DNA of 64,000 nucleotides, from positions 806,001 through 870,000 of the forward strand of contig JANTQA010000015.1 in the NCBI GenBank assembly GCA_027625915.1. The letters are read 5' to 3'. The first letter of the stretch is position 1. Every line of letters starts with the position of its first letter. The translations under genes and the position numbers were made by a program. A model generated the notes under the pieces. The model saw only the letters and a list, made by a program, of their open reading frames with translations, ran no database searches and was not told the origin of the DNA. Source of the DNA: Anaeramoeba flamelloides (lineage: Eukaryota > Metamonada > Anaeramoebidae). Below are positions 1 through 13,000 of the stretch, piece by piece.

Positions 1-1022
1 AATGAAAAAAGATTGAATTCTCAAAATTAAAAAAACAAAAACAAAACTATCTGCCCAAGTAAAAAGAAAATATTTTTCAAAAAATAAATCAATATTCCTA
101 ATTGTTTTGAGTTTTTCAAATAAATGGTAAAAAAAAATAATTATCAAATCAAACAAATTAACCCAATAAATCTAAATTTCTGATTATTAACTCAAAAAAA
201 TCCGATATTTTCTTGAACAAGAACCAAATTAGATACATTTAATAAAAATAGTTATTAAAATCGAATTTTGGAACTTCTTTATAAATAGCGAGTAATTTGT
301 TTGTTGAAAATTCTATTTAATTTAATTTTTTTTTCAGATTATTGAGTAAAATGGGGATAAAAATTTTAATTGGCAACTATAAGTCACATAATTATTATAA
401 CTTGTCTTACAATCGATTAGATTTAGACTCTTCAATTAGGATTTCGGAGAAAAATAAAATAAAATGTCTTTTTTAACCACTCTTAAACAACTATCAACAA
501 TCAAACAAAGATCAAGATCTATTAGTAACAAACCAAAATAACACACTACAAGAAAACACTTATTTCCTGTTTCAGGACTGTGAACCTTAATTGGTTAAAT
601 CTTCTTACTCCCTTAAATGAAAAAAAAAATGATATTCTGACAATGATTCAAAAAATATCAGCATTGTTAAAAATACAATTCTTTTCAAAAAGAGTCTAAA
701 AAGTTGGTAACATGCTATAGACAAACTATGATAAGATATTCCAATTTTATTCTCAATTTTTTGTTCTATTACTTTTTTTAGTGCTCCCAATAAGATTTAA
801 TGAAAATTTTAGGAATAACCAAAAAAGAGATAACAAACATTTTTCAAATAATATTTTCAAAATTTATTTCCAAAACACTACAAACACTCGTTTTTGAATC
901 AACAAAATTAATACGAAATCAATTACAACAGGAGTAAAGAAAATTAACAAAAATTTTCACCATTTTTCATTTTTTCTATTATCTTTTTAGGTTTTATTTT
1001 TTATTCTCTTTTTTTTACAGGA
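1..1022. other. upstream region of TPLATE
   Basis: AT-rich DNA with no supported coding exon. A pyrimidine-rich run followed by ACAG ends at about 1020, two bases before the TPLATE start codon. The coding exon may therefore be preceded by a 5' untranslated exon whose intron ends there, but the upstream donor could not be identified. No TATA-like or other promoter element stands out from the background. Confidence 0.4.
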
Positions 1023-4000
1023 ATGGAAACTATTAGATCAAAAATCGAGATCAACCTAAGTAAACACAATGACAATGATAAACAAATTGAAGGTATTACA
1101 CTGATTCTTCAAGAAATTGCTCAAGGAAGGCAATTAAATGAATTTTTTGATCTTTTAATTGTGCATTGTCTATCTCCAAAAGATCGACCACAATTATTAA
1201 AAATCCTTGCCTACAAAGCTATTAGACAAGCACAATATTCTGACAATATCGATTACAAAACTCAATGGTAATGAAATTTGAATCTTTTCCAACAATCTAT
1301 AATTTGTTTTTTTTCTTTTTTTTGCAATCAAACAAACCAAAAAAAAACAAAAAAAAAAAAAAAATTTATAACAACGAGACACCTACTCTTTACAATAAAA
1401 CCTTTCTTTCAAACTCTTGAAATATTGTTTCAAAATTAATTGTTCTTCAAAAGACAAGACATTCTTTAACCAAAAGTAAACTTCCTTGAGATAAGCATTT
1501 AAAAGCACTGTTTAATGATAATTTGGAAACTATTGAGACAGCTGATTTCAAAAATTGATGAATAAAAGTCTTAATAAATGTTACTTCAAGATACTTGATT
1601 GACTCTTTGAAGCAGTTTGCATCGAGTTATTTTAAAAAAAGAGTTACCAAAAAAGTTTTGAAAAGTATCTTTAAAACATTAATTTTGATATCTTGTTGCA
1701 GATTTGAAGGTATCTATAAAAGACTTTTTTGATCACACTTTTTAATAAGTAATCTACTCAAACTCTGATTAACTGAGTGATTCAAACAGTTTGTGGATTG
1801 TCACCCCTTTTTAATATTTTTATGACTGGGATTTGGAGAATAAATGGGAAAACATTTTTACTTCATTTTCCTTTTTTTCTTTTTACAAGAGTGTTTCCAA
1901 AGAAGTAGGTTGTAATTTGTGATCTTTATTTATTTTCTGGTCCCCTTTTTTTGTATGTTTTCTCTTCGGGTAACTAAGAATCCTAAAGGAAACAAATATT
2001 TCAAAATGAAAAAAGATGAATAATCAGCTGAAAGCTTATCCCATTTAAATTTCAAATACCAGTACTTACTTTTTTAAAACGACTGTACCATTTTCATCTC
2101 ATTGTAAAAAAAATTGATTTGGTTGTAATGAGAAAAATGATTTAGGAATGCACAATTGAACGTAAATTTAAGAAGAACTTTTTTTTTTTTTCCTAAAAAA
2201 AGTTACCACACATGCTCAAAAATGATTTCTGAATTTTTCCTGATTTTTTGTTAAAATTTTGTTTTTTCATTAACGATGAAACTTTACCGGTGTACCCCCA
2301 AAGTCATGATCCATGCCAATATATCTTGATGTATTTAGTAACATTCTATTGTATTTAAAAATGAAAAAAAGTGATTTGGGATAGAAACTTCAAGAGAAAA
2401 TCAAAAAATACTTTTTTCAAATTTAAACAAATCCAAACAACTCCAATGCTTTATTAAATGGAATTTATTGTCATTTAAAACGTTGAAATATATGGTAAAA
2501 TTTCTTGACTCTTGGTATGCATACCAGAAAAGTACCACACGACAAAAATAGCACAAAAATTGTAGTAACTTTTTTCACTTAACAACACGTTTGTTTTTTT
2601 GAAATTGTTCCAAATTTTGAAAGCAATTACAAGATCAAAATTCAATAACTTTCAATTTAAAAGTTTTTAAAATCAAACTTTTAAAAACATGTAATTTAAA
2701 CAACTTTCCACTTTTCGGTTTTCATAAAAAGAGTTTCAGGTTATTGAAAGTTAACAAATATTTTTCTTTTCGATAACTTTCAAAAATTTCAATTAAATTC
2801 AAAATGTTATCTTTTGTCAATTATTATTTTTACCCTTTTTTGACTTATAAAAGTTTGTATCAAGCATTTGAAATTTTAAAAAATATGAAAGAATATCAGA
2901 GACTGGAATCTTGCAGATTGTCAGTCTGAAAGTTCGAAAAAGTCTTGAAAGTATTTGTATGGATTGTGTTATTCTTGTCGTGCATCATTAATCAAAAAAT
3001 CACCATTTTAACAAAAAATCTGGAAAAATTCAGAAATCATTTTTGCACATTTGTGGTATTTGAATAAGAAAGGGAAAAAATTTTCAGTTCATTTTCATTT
3101 TCCTTTTGTAAATAGAGATCACAAATTACAACCTACTTCTTTGAAAACTCCGTTAATAAAAGAAAATAAGGAAAATGAAGTGAAAAATTTTTGATATTTA
3201 TTCTGAAAATACCAGTAAAGTCGTTCCAACTCTACCGTGAAAATTTATAAGACCCTGAGATTGATTTTCTATTATAAAATTTTATGCTGTGTAACAGACC
3301 GTAAAACGATTATGAAATTTTATTATAAACCGTAAAATTTATAATAGAAGATTAAAAAAATTATGTTCCATTTTTTTATTTTTTACATTGACAAACAAAT
3401 TGATTAAAAAAACTTACATTAATGCTGATCTTCAATTTCCAAAATTGAAAAAATCCAGGTTTAAATAATTTAAAAACAATGATTAAAAAATTCTTTCAAG
3501 TTTTGTTGGTTTCTGTTGTTTCTTTTATTTCTTTTCTTGAGAAAATATGATTTTTCTCTTTGTTTTTTATAAAATAAAAAATTTCTTTAATGAAGTATGA
3601 GAAGTTGAAATTTTTACCTAATGATAGAAATTGAATTTTATATTATATAAAACACAATTTTATAATATACAACCAATTTCTATGTCTTATAACTTTTCAT
3701 GGTAGTGTTTGAACAATTTTTATGCTTTGAAGGATACTTTTTATTCTTACTTTTTTTACATTACCAGAACCATAATTAACCAATTGAAACTAAACTTAAA
3801 AGATTAAAAAATATTCAAAAGCCAAAGAAAAACACTAATTAATTATCCAAAAAAAAATATAAATTTTTTATTATTATTTTGTATCGTTTACCAATAAAGC
3901 AAAAAACCTAAGATCTGCGATTTAGCTAAAGGTCTTATAACTATTTCCCAATCATAATTTTTATAAAATTTAAAAACATCTTCTATTTATTAATATGATA

Positions 4001-7000
4001 AAAGCATGAAACAAACTTATAAGATTAAAAAATATTCAAAAAGAAAAATTAATTATAAAAAAAAAATCAATTTTTCTATTTTCAATTGAATTAACTTGTA
4101 ATGTTTTTTAAAACTAGATTTCCAAAAATGTGACCCACCTTAAAATAATAAATTTAAAAAAAAATATTAATCTTTAATATCCAATAACAATCAATAACTA
4201 AATCTGATTTGTAATTCGCTTTAAAAGTATTACAAACACATAAAATTTTGATATTTCAAAAATAAATAAAAAAATAAAATCAAAACCTAAAAAAAAGTGA
4301 ATCACAATTTTTGAAATGAGCATTATATATATAAATTCCAATTCAAAATTTTTAACACACCAAAATTCGATTTGTGAAAAAAAATCTTAATATATCCATT
4401 TCGAAAGAAATACCAAATTAGAACCGTTCACTGATTGAAATGTTAACAATTATTTTTAAATCACAATACCCACAAAACAAAAAATAAATAATTAGCAATA
4501 CTAATAAATAAAGGGTATATTATTAAATTTCAAATTTGGTCAAATTTTAAAATTGGTCAAATTGAATTTTTTCATATTTTTGAAGAGTTTCTTGATTATT
4601 ATTATTGGTATGATGGTTTTTAATGGTTTTTTATTATTGTGGGTGGAAAAATCAAAAAGATTATTTTGCGATTGGTAGTATTTTGCCAACTTAAATTGCA
4701 GAATATTCAAAATCTCAAAATCATCGATACTAAATATTTTCAAACATTTGTTCGAAAATCAATTTTAACACAAAAAAAAAGTGGAAAATTTTTTCGCCTT
4801 TAAACAAGTTTCCAAAGTCTAATTGGTTTCTTAATTATTTTTTTTTCAAAATCCTTGCCAAAATTTTCTAGTATACCTTTCAAACATCCAAACCACCCAG
4901 GCATACTCTAGCATACTCTAACATACCCTAACATACCTTAAACTACCCGTAAAGGATGTTTTAAATACCTACAGTCAATATATTTCAATGGAATTGACTA
5001 TTTTGGAAAAAATGAGAATTTGACCAAAATTGAAATTTAATAATTTTCCCATAAATAAATACTATGTTTAAAAATTCTAGAGATGTGCAGAACAAAAAAA
5101 TTGTATTGGTAAATTTGTTTAAATTCTATTAGAATTAGTGATCGATCAAATGGTTAGATACTATCAAAGAATTTTATTTGGGTTCTTCTGTTCTGAAGAA
5201 CTCAACTTTGACCCAATATCAACCATTGAAAAATCTTTTTTTCGAACAAAACAAGTTACTAAATTCAAAAAATGAAATTAAAACAAAAAACAAAAAGATG
5301 AAAAAAAATAATTTTCATATTTTGCAAAAATCAAAATTAATTTTGGATTTGAATGAAAATGTATTATTTTGATTCTTTTAACTATTTTAACTGTGCGGAA
5401 AATTTTTGGAATTTTAGTTTATATAGATATAGATAAATAAATAGAGATTACTTTCAATACAATTTTGGTATTTTTTATTTTTTCATAATTTCAAGTAATC
5501 AACATCAAAACTAATATTAATTCTTATTTTACTATTAAAAAATGGATGAGGATTGTTGATCAATAAACAAATAATAAAAAAAAAATACCAAAGATAATAA
5601 ACTGAAAACGATTTTAATTGTTTATTGTTAAAACAAAATAAAAAAATCTATTAATTTGTGATTAAATTAAGAATATAAATAGAATTTAAAATTTAACTTG
5701 GCTAATCAAGCTAGTATAATCTATTTTTTTTTTTGATAATTAGAGATTTATCAAAAATAGATTTGGATGTGAAAAAGAAAGGAATAGAAATTCCTTAAGT
5801 TTAAGAAACCAAAGAAGATATTTTTTTAATAAAATTTGTTTAAAAAAACTCTTAATAATTTCGAATTCTAAAGTATAAAAATGTTATTTAGTTTTGAATT
5901 GAAACTGTAAAACTGTATTTAATTGCTTTTTTTTGAAGAAATTTTCTTTAAAAAATTATAAATGTTGAATATACATCAGGGTTTCGTATTCATTTAAATT
6001 AATAGGATTTACTTTTTGAGATTGTTTGTTATCAAGAAAGTTTGAAAAAATAAAAATATACTCCTTGAAAGAAAACTATTTATAATTTGAATGTTTGGTA
6101 GTAATTAGATTTTATCTTTTTTTTGATTGAAGAAAGTAAAAAAAAAAAAAAAGAAGAAGATTCCTCAACTGTACATAAAGAATAATTTAATTATCATTTA
6201 GATTTTGAATTTTTTTTATCTTTTGGTAGTGTATATTCAACTCGGCACGGAAAAAAAAGAAGTTGTATTTTTTCAGTAAAGAGATTCATTTAAATTTCAA
6301 TTGTTAAAAAAAAAAAAAAATTCTTTCTTTATTCCAATTCTCAAGATAAACAAGTAAAATCCGCACCCTTTGTACTACCCTTTCAATTGTTTTGATTTTA
6401 ATAACAAAAAAAAAAATAAAACTTTGAAAATCTTTTTATTTTTTTTTTCAATTTTCAGCGAAAGATTCTGGAGGATTATTGGCTCCAAAATAGTGAACCA
6501 TTAGAATTGAAAAAAACTGTATTTAAAATCGGATTTAGGTGTTTATTTTCATTAAAACAAAATTTTCAAAAAATACATTGTCTCCATATATTAAGACACA
6601 CACATACACATATATTTCTTTATATTTGTTTCCTTTCAACCATTTCTAAACAATTAGGATGAAATTAATTCCAATTATGGAAAGAGATCTCCAAGGAAAT
6701 GAACCACTTGTTTGCAAATCCGCACTTGAGCTTTTAGTTCAAACACCAAAACCAATTTTAAATTATATATTAACAAAATTACTAATCACACTGTATGGAT
6801 TATTACAAAAAATCACACATCTTACTTTAGTCAAGTGCTTAATTGATACATTATCTAGATTATGTATAATGTATGCTGGTGAAATTGATGTATTGACAGA
6901 AGAAAATGTAAATGCGATTTTTTTATTATTGATCACATTATGTTTAGATTATCAAGACCAAATTAGTTTATCAGCTTTCTCTGCATTTAGAATGTTTTTC

Positions 7001-10000
7001 CTTCAATTAAAGCATAATTGGACCTTCCATATTTTGGATCCGCTTATTGAAGAAGAAAACGAATTAGAAAATGTAATTAAAATCGAAAACAAAAATGAGA
7101 ATGAGAAAGATCAGAAAAGTATGAAGAAAAATAAGAAGAATGAAAATGATAAGAAAACCAATGAAGAGAAAAACGAAAATAATAAACAATCTAAAAATAA
7201 GAAATTAAATAAAAAAAGAATACTATTGAGATGCGCTATCTTTTTAAGTAAAGAATTATTAAAAAATTTTGATAATTTATTAGAAAGATTTAGTTGCTTA
7301 GAAATAACTAAAAGTTACGTATGCTTATTACCCCTTGCAGTTACTGCCACACAAGAATTCATTCCAAGCAAATACCGGAAAAATAAAGCGAAGCAATTAA
7401 TAAAAACAAATATTCGAAAATTAGCTGAAAAACACCTCTTCCCCATTTTATATTCTTTAAGTGATTCAATTGTGTATGAATCTTGTTCATTAATTCTTTA
7501 TCTTTCAGAAAACCATTATAGCTCGCTGATCAGAGATTGGATTTATGATGCAGTTTTTAAATTATGTGATTTAATTGATAGAGACACAGACAGATTAAAT
7601 TTAAATCGTCTTTCGCATTCAATAATTAAAAGCATTCCATTAATCACAGCCTCTAAACAACACCAAATCATTAATAGAATAATTCCTTATATACAATTAT
7701 TAAAAGGTAAATATTATTTATTTCCTCTTCCTCTTCCATTTCTTCTTCCTCCTCCTCTTTTTCCTCTTCTTCCCGAATCCGAAATTATTTTTTTTTAAAT
7801 ATAAACTTTGTTTCAGCCAAAGATGCCCAATTTTTTTTTCCAAATATCAATTATTTTATATAATTGACACTTTGAAGAACAAATAAGAAATAAGTAGAAT
7901 AATAATACACGTCAGAAGAATAGTTAGTTCCCGTAGGAAACAAAACTAATAAATCAATATATTTTCTTAAAAAATGAAAAACCCAAAATTCTTAGTTCAC
8001 TATTGAGAAAAACAACAATGTTCATTTTGATCTTCAATCAGAAGATCTCAATAAAATTCCAATAGAAATAAATATCTGATTTTTATACAATCATTTCCAG
8101 TGTTTTGATAGCATTAGAATAACACATTTTTACCAAATGACTATAGATCTTGCATAAAAATTAAAATTTGTAAACGAATTACATCAGCCAAAAAAAATCG
8201 AAAAAAAAAAAAAAAAGCAAAATGAGATAAAATGATTTCAGTTTTGGAATTTCCAAAATAAATTTTTTTCTATAAATATCCATTCAAATCCTTTAAACAG
8301 ATGTAATTTATTCATTACAGTCGTGCCTGTTTGACTGGAAAATGGTTTATATAAGTTACATATTATTAAATTTATTGTTAATTTTGTACTTTTACTTGAA
8401 AAAAATTAGCAATTTTAGAGCAATAATAAATTGTTTTTTTCATTATTAACATCAAATCCTTAAAATTATTAAATAAATGAAAGAGAAATTTTTTAAAGTT
8501 TAATAGAGAGATAAAGTGAGAGGGATTAGGAAAGTATCTCTGAGAAATTATTTTGTTCTCTATTTTGTCAACTAATAAGCTAAATTAAGAAATAAAAATA
8601 AATTGATTCCTGAGAAATTTAATCTAATAATTTTTTTTCCATTTCTTCGAGACCTATGTTTAATTTTATTGTAGAAACACATTTTATTGTTTTAAAACAA
8701 AACCCTAAATTAACTCTTTTATTTTTGATTTTCAAATAAACTCTTTTTCAAATAAAAGGGCACAAAAAATTTCAAGAATTATTCATAATTGAATCAAGTT
8801 AATTGTAGTCTCATTCTAAAATATAAGAAACCCTTTAAAACAGAAAAAAAAAAAAAACACTCAACTGTATCTATAAAACTCATTAAAACAAAACAATAAA
8901 AATTAAAAGTAAATATTTTTAAAATTGATGTGGAATTTTATTTGAAATGAGAAATCTCATTTTGTAAATTGTAAAGAAAAAAAATTATAAAATCAATAAA
9001 AAACGTTTGAACAAGGTGAATTGGGAAAAAATTCTTTACATTATATTGGTAACTCTTTACACATCAAACTTTTGTTCTTTAAAGCCCCATTTTCAAGTAA
9101 AGCTGCAATTCATCTGAGTATTTTGTTGGAATTATTTTTTTCTTTATTTTCCTTTTTTCTTTGTTCCAGACATCAATCCAATGATGGTCTTTCTTAATTC
9201 CTGTACCTAGCTCATTTGAAATTAAACTATAACTGTTTCCATTTTTATACTGACATATTATTTCCAAATTGTTTTATTCTTATCTTGTTTTTTCATTTTC
9301 CAACTGTTCAATATCAATAAATAAAAAAATAAAAAATGAAAAAATTAAAATGAAAATTATCAATAAGTAATTATCTTATTAACAATCAACTTTAATAGTA
9401 TTGATGATTTGAGAGATGTGTCCTTTTGTTTGAAAAAGAGTTTAAAAGAAAAAATTTCCTATAAAATTTATTACAAATTTTACCTTTTTGAAACAATTTA
9501 AATAGAAGTCACAATATCGATTATCTTTCAGTTTAATTTAGAATCTCAAAATACATATCATTGTTTTAATACAATAAAAATTGTACTAAAATTATTTTCT
9601 CATTGAAAAGTCAAAGACAATTAAACCACAGAAAAATTCTTTGTTACTATTTGAGTTTAGATAATAATTGGATCTTTAAGTTTTAAAAGAACAAATTTGT
9701 AATAAAAAAAATTCTTTTTCTAAATTATTACAAAAAACAGTAATATGAAGGTTTAAGCACAAGTCATGAAACATGCTTAGAGTTTAAAACGGAAAAAAAT
9801 CTATATTAAGGGAGTAAGTACATTTTTAAAATTTTGAGTGCAACCATTTATGTGAAACTGAATGATTCAAATCATTTCTTTAGTCAAATACATTGATATT
9901 TTAATAAATATGAGAGTGGAATATATCTTAGCATAATATGTTTTCATACCAACTAAAAAATGGAATTCAAAAAAATCGAAAAGATTGATCAAGAAAAAAT

Positions 10001-13000
10001 AAATAAAAATCATTTATTTCTTGATTTTATTTGTAATATTTGATACAATTACTAATTCTTAATTTGGTATTATTTTTAATTCTTCATGAAAATACTTTTG
10101 TTTCGTTAAAATGATTGAGAAACAAATTACTTTCTTATTTCTAAAGAATTTCCCAAAATGAATCTAAAAATAAAGTTTTCATTTAATTCATCTAATTCTA
10201 GTTTTATTTCAGAAAATAGGATGTCTGTTAAATTACCCCTTCAGAAATAAAGATTTATTGGACAAATTCGTTTGATTTTATAATTATTTATTTTCCATTA
10301 AAATGAGAACTCAAAATAATCCTGAATTCTGTTTGAAATTTTTTCTAAAATTTTCTTTTATTTTAGTTGAAAATTTTGTAACTGTTTTTTGGTTCCAAAA
10401 ATTCAATTTCTTTATTATAATTTTTAAAATAATATTCTTTATTTTGGTATTTTTTGATAAAAATACTTGAAAACAGAATTTTGAAAACAAATATGAAAAA
10501 AAAATGTTTTATAGTATAATAATAGATAGTAATTGGGAGAGAAATTCAAGGTTAAAAATTGTTTGGGTTCATTCAAATTAAGAAGAAAAAGAAAGCAAAT
10601 CTTCGAAAATAGGCTTTTATCGATTTTTTTTTTTTTTTCATTCATTGATTTCAACAAATTTATTTGGAAAGGTGATCTTTCTTGTTTGGTATTCCAAAAG
10701 AGAAAATATTGGTTTAAAATACACACCTTTTTGGTTCTATTTTTTTGGTTTTCTCTTTTATTAATTTCCACTCATTTGAATAAACACATTTCTAGATTCA
10801 AAACCTAATTTAATAAAACTCAAAAATTTAATCAAAAAAATGTTTTAAAAAATGAAAAATGAAAGATTCAAATCTGAATTACTTTGGGTTCTTTTCACAA
10901 ATAGAACAGTGAATGATATTTTGGTTTCAAAGTTTTAATATGTCCCCACGACCCAAAAAACACTAAAAATGGAAAACTGAACAAATACCTTCCATTAAAA
11001 AAATAAAAAAAACTAAATGAAAAAATTATAATAAATAAATTTTCCATTTAACTTTTTCTTGAAAACATTTTTTGCCCAAATCATTGAATTCAAACTTGAA
11101 ATTATGTATATTTTTATATACAATATCTTATTTTAACTCATTTACTAAAACAAATTCGAAATTATGGGAATTTTATTTTCACAAAAGGAACTAATTTGGT
11201 CTTCAAATGTTTTTTTATTTTTAAATGGTAAAAATAAAAAAAAAGTTAAACTAAAAAAGATAAACTCTCTGGAAAAAATATTCTAATTTAATATATTAAC
11301 TTATTCTTTGATTTCAAAATTTCTCAACCCCAATTTTTCAAAAAAAAATTAAAAAAGTACACAGTAATTTCAAAAAATATTTTAGATATTCAAAAGTTGA
11401 GAGTGTTTTTATTCTAAAAAATTTAATCCGAGTGGTTAATTGAATTAAGTTATAAGCTAGATTTCGAAAAATGTTAATCAGAAAAAATATTGCTTTTTTA
11501 TATTAAGGACATATTACATTCAAAAAAAAAAAAATAAAAACACAATTTTTTCCTTAACAATTTAAATAATTTCGAAATCAGATCCGATTAATAAATAATA
11601 ATAATAAATCATTTTTTATATATTTAAATGTTTTCAAAAGTATCTTCCAAAACAGTTGACAAATTTCAATAAACTTATTATGGATATGACTAAAAAACTT
11701 TTTTTTGTCACAACTTTTTAAAAATGATTTATTGCTGTTAAAGTCGTTTTTAAAATATTGAAAATTTTCATTTTACTTTTACCTTTTTGAAATTTTAAAT
11801 TACATATCTTTCCATTTTTTGATTTTTTTTTTCTTTTTTTTATATTTTTTGCTCTTATTTTCTTTTTTTTTATTATTTTTTTGCTGAAATATACGTCATA
11901 ATTTCAAATTAATTATTAATTAAAATTTAAAAATATTATTATTCTAATTTTTTGATAAAATCAAAAATATTGATTACAAAATTTACAATATTAATAAATA
12001 AAACCAAATTAAATAAAAATAATAATAATAAAAAAAAAAAAAACCAATAGGACGTAAAGAAAGATTTGAATCTTTATTAAATATTATTCATGAAATGGTT
12101 GAAAAAACATTATATAGATATCAAATATTAGGATTAGATCAAAGCGAAAAAATAATAACCCCGATCAAAAAATTTTTTGAATCCAAATATATAATATCCT
12201 TATGTCAAAGCCAAGATAATTTATTTTTAGATGAGTTAATATATTGTCTTTGCAATGATGTATTATCTTTATTTGAAAAGAATAAATTTACAAAATTAAT
12301 CACGAAAAATGAAATTAAAAAGCAAAGAAATCTTAATGAAATTGAAGAAATAAAGTTAACTAACGATGATAATGCTAACGAAGTATCTTTATTAGATTTA
12401 AATATGGGCACTGAAATAAATTTAATGGAAGAAATTAGCGACCAAAACAAAGAAGAAGAAGAGAAACAAAATATTAAAAATGAATTAAGATTATCATTAG
12501 ATGTAATTACCAGCTGTTTGAAAAGTGAGATCTGGAAGTGTAATCAACAATCATCATCAAGTGATCTATTTTTGAGACTATGTGACAAAACATTTTTTTT
12601 CATTAAGGAATTTAATAATAATAATAATTTAAAAATCGAGGTTCAGCATATAATTGGTGAGATGTTAAAATTATATGCTGAAAATAAGATTTGGAAAAAT
12701 AAAATAGTTTATCTTTTCATCATTTGTAAATATATTAACATTAATGATAGCAAAAATAACACTTCAAATGATTTTTTAAATGAAAATTTAAATCAAAACG
12801 AAAATGGACAAAACAATAAACAGAAAAATAAAGATCAAAAAATTGCAGAAATTATTTTTGAATTAGTAAAGAATATCTTTTTTTTAGAAGAAAGACATTC
12901 AAAAAGAAAAAGCATTTTAAATAATATTTCAATTTCAGGAAATTTTGGGAAATTGTATTTTAAAAAAATTTCTGATGATATATTAAGCGATAGTTTAATT

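Larger units (their letters stand above)
1268..6657 (+). other. TPLATE intron 1 (5390 bp) filled with repeats
   Basis: The donor is GTAATG after CAATG and the acceptor is CAATTAG before GATGAAA. The intron holds small TIR elements (1825-3216, 3217-3716), a copy of a dispersed repeat (about 4300-5420) and homopolymer-rich DNA. No open frame inside resembles a known protein. Confidence 0.85.
7707..12050 (+). other. TPLATE intron 2 (4344 bp)
   Basis: The donor is GTAAAT after AAAAG and the acceptor is CCAATAG before GACGTAAAG. The phase is 1, the split codon giving Gly432. About 9810-11500 of the intron is a repeat whose inverted copies lie at 42890-44040 and 39280-39890. The rest is AT-rich DNA without a supported gene. 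Confidence 0.85.

Noticed and set aside
4890-4946. Telomere-like CCCTAA words
   Set aside because: Units are imperfect 11-mers in a single short cluster within an intron, not a telomeric array.
5178-5372. 64-codon open frame
   Set aside because: It is part of a dispersed repeat whose other copies do not keep the frame.
6459-6538. Open 26-codon stretch with AG and GT borders just before TPLATE exon 2
   Set aside because: It fits the downstream phase but not the upstream one: inserted after exon 1 it reads into a stop. Direct joining of 1267 to 6658 restores ungapped similarity to plant TPLATE.
10439-10808. Overlapping open frames of 110 and 91 codons on both strands
   Set aside because: Both lie in a dispersed repeat; the frames are not preserved in the other copy (42959-43243) and have low-complexity sequence.
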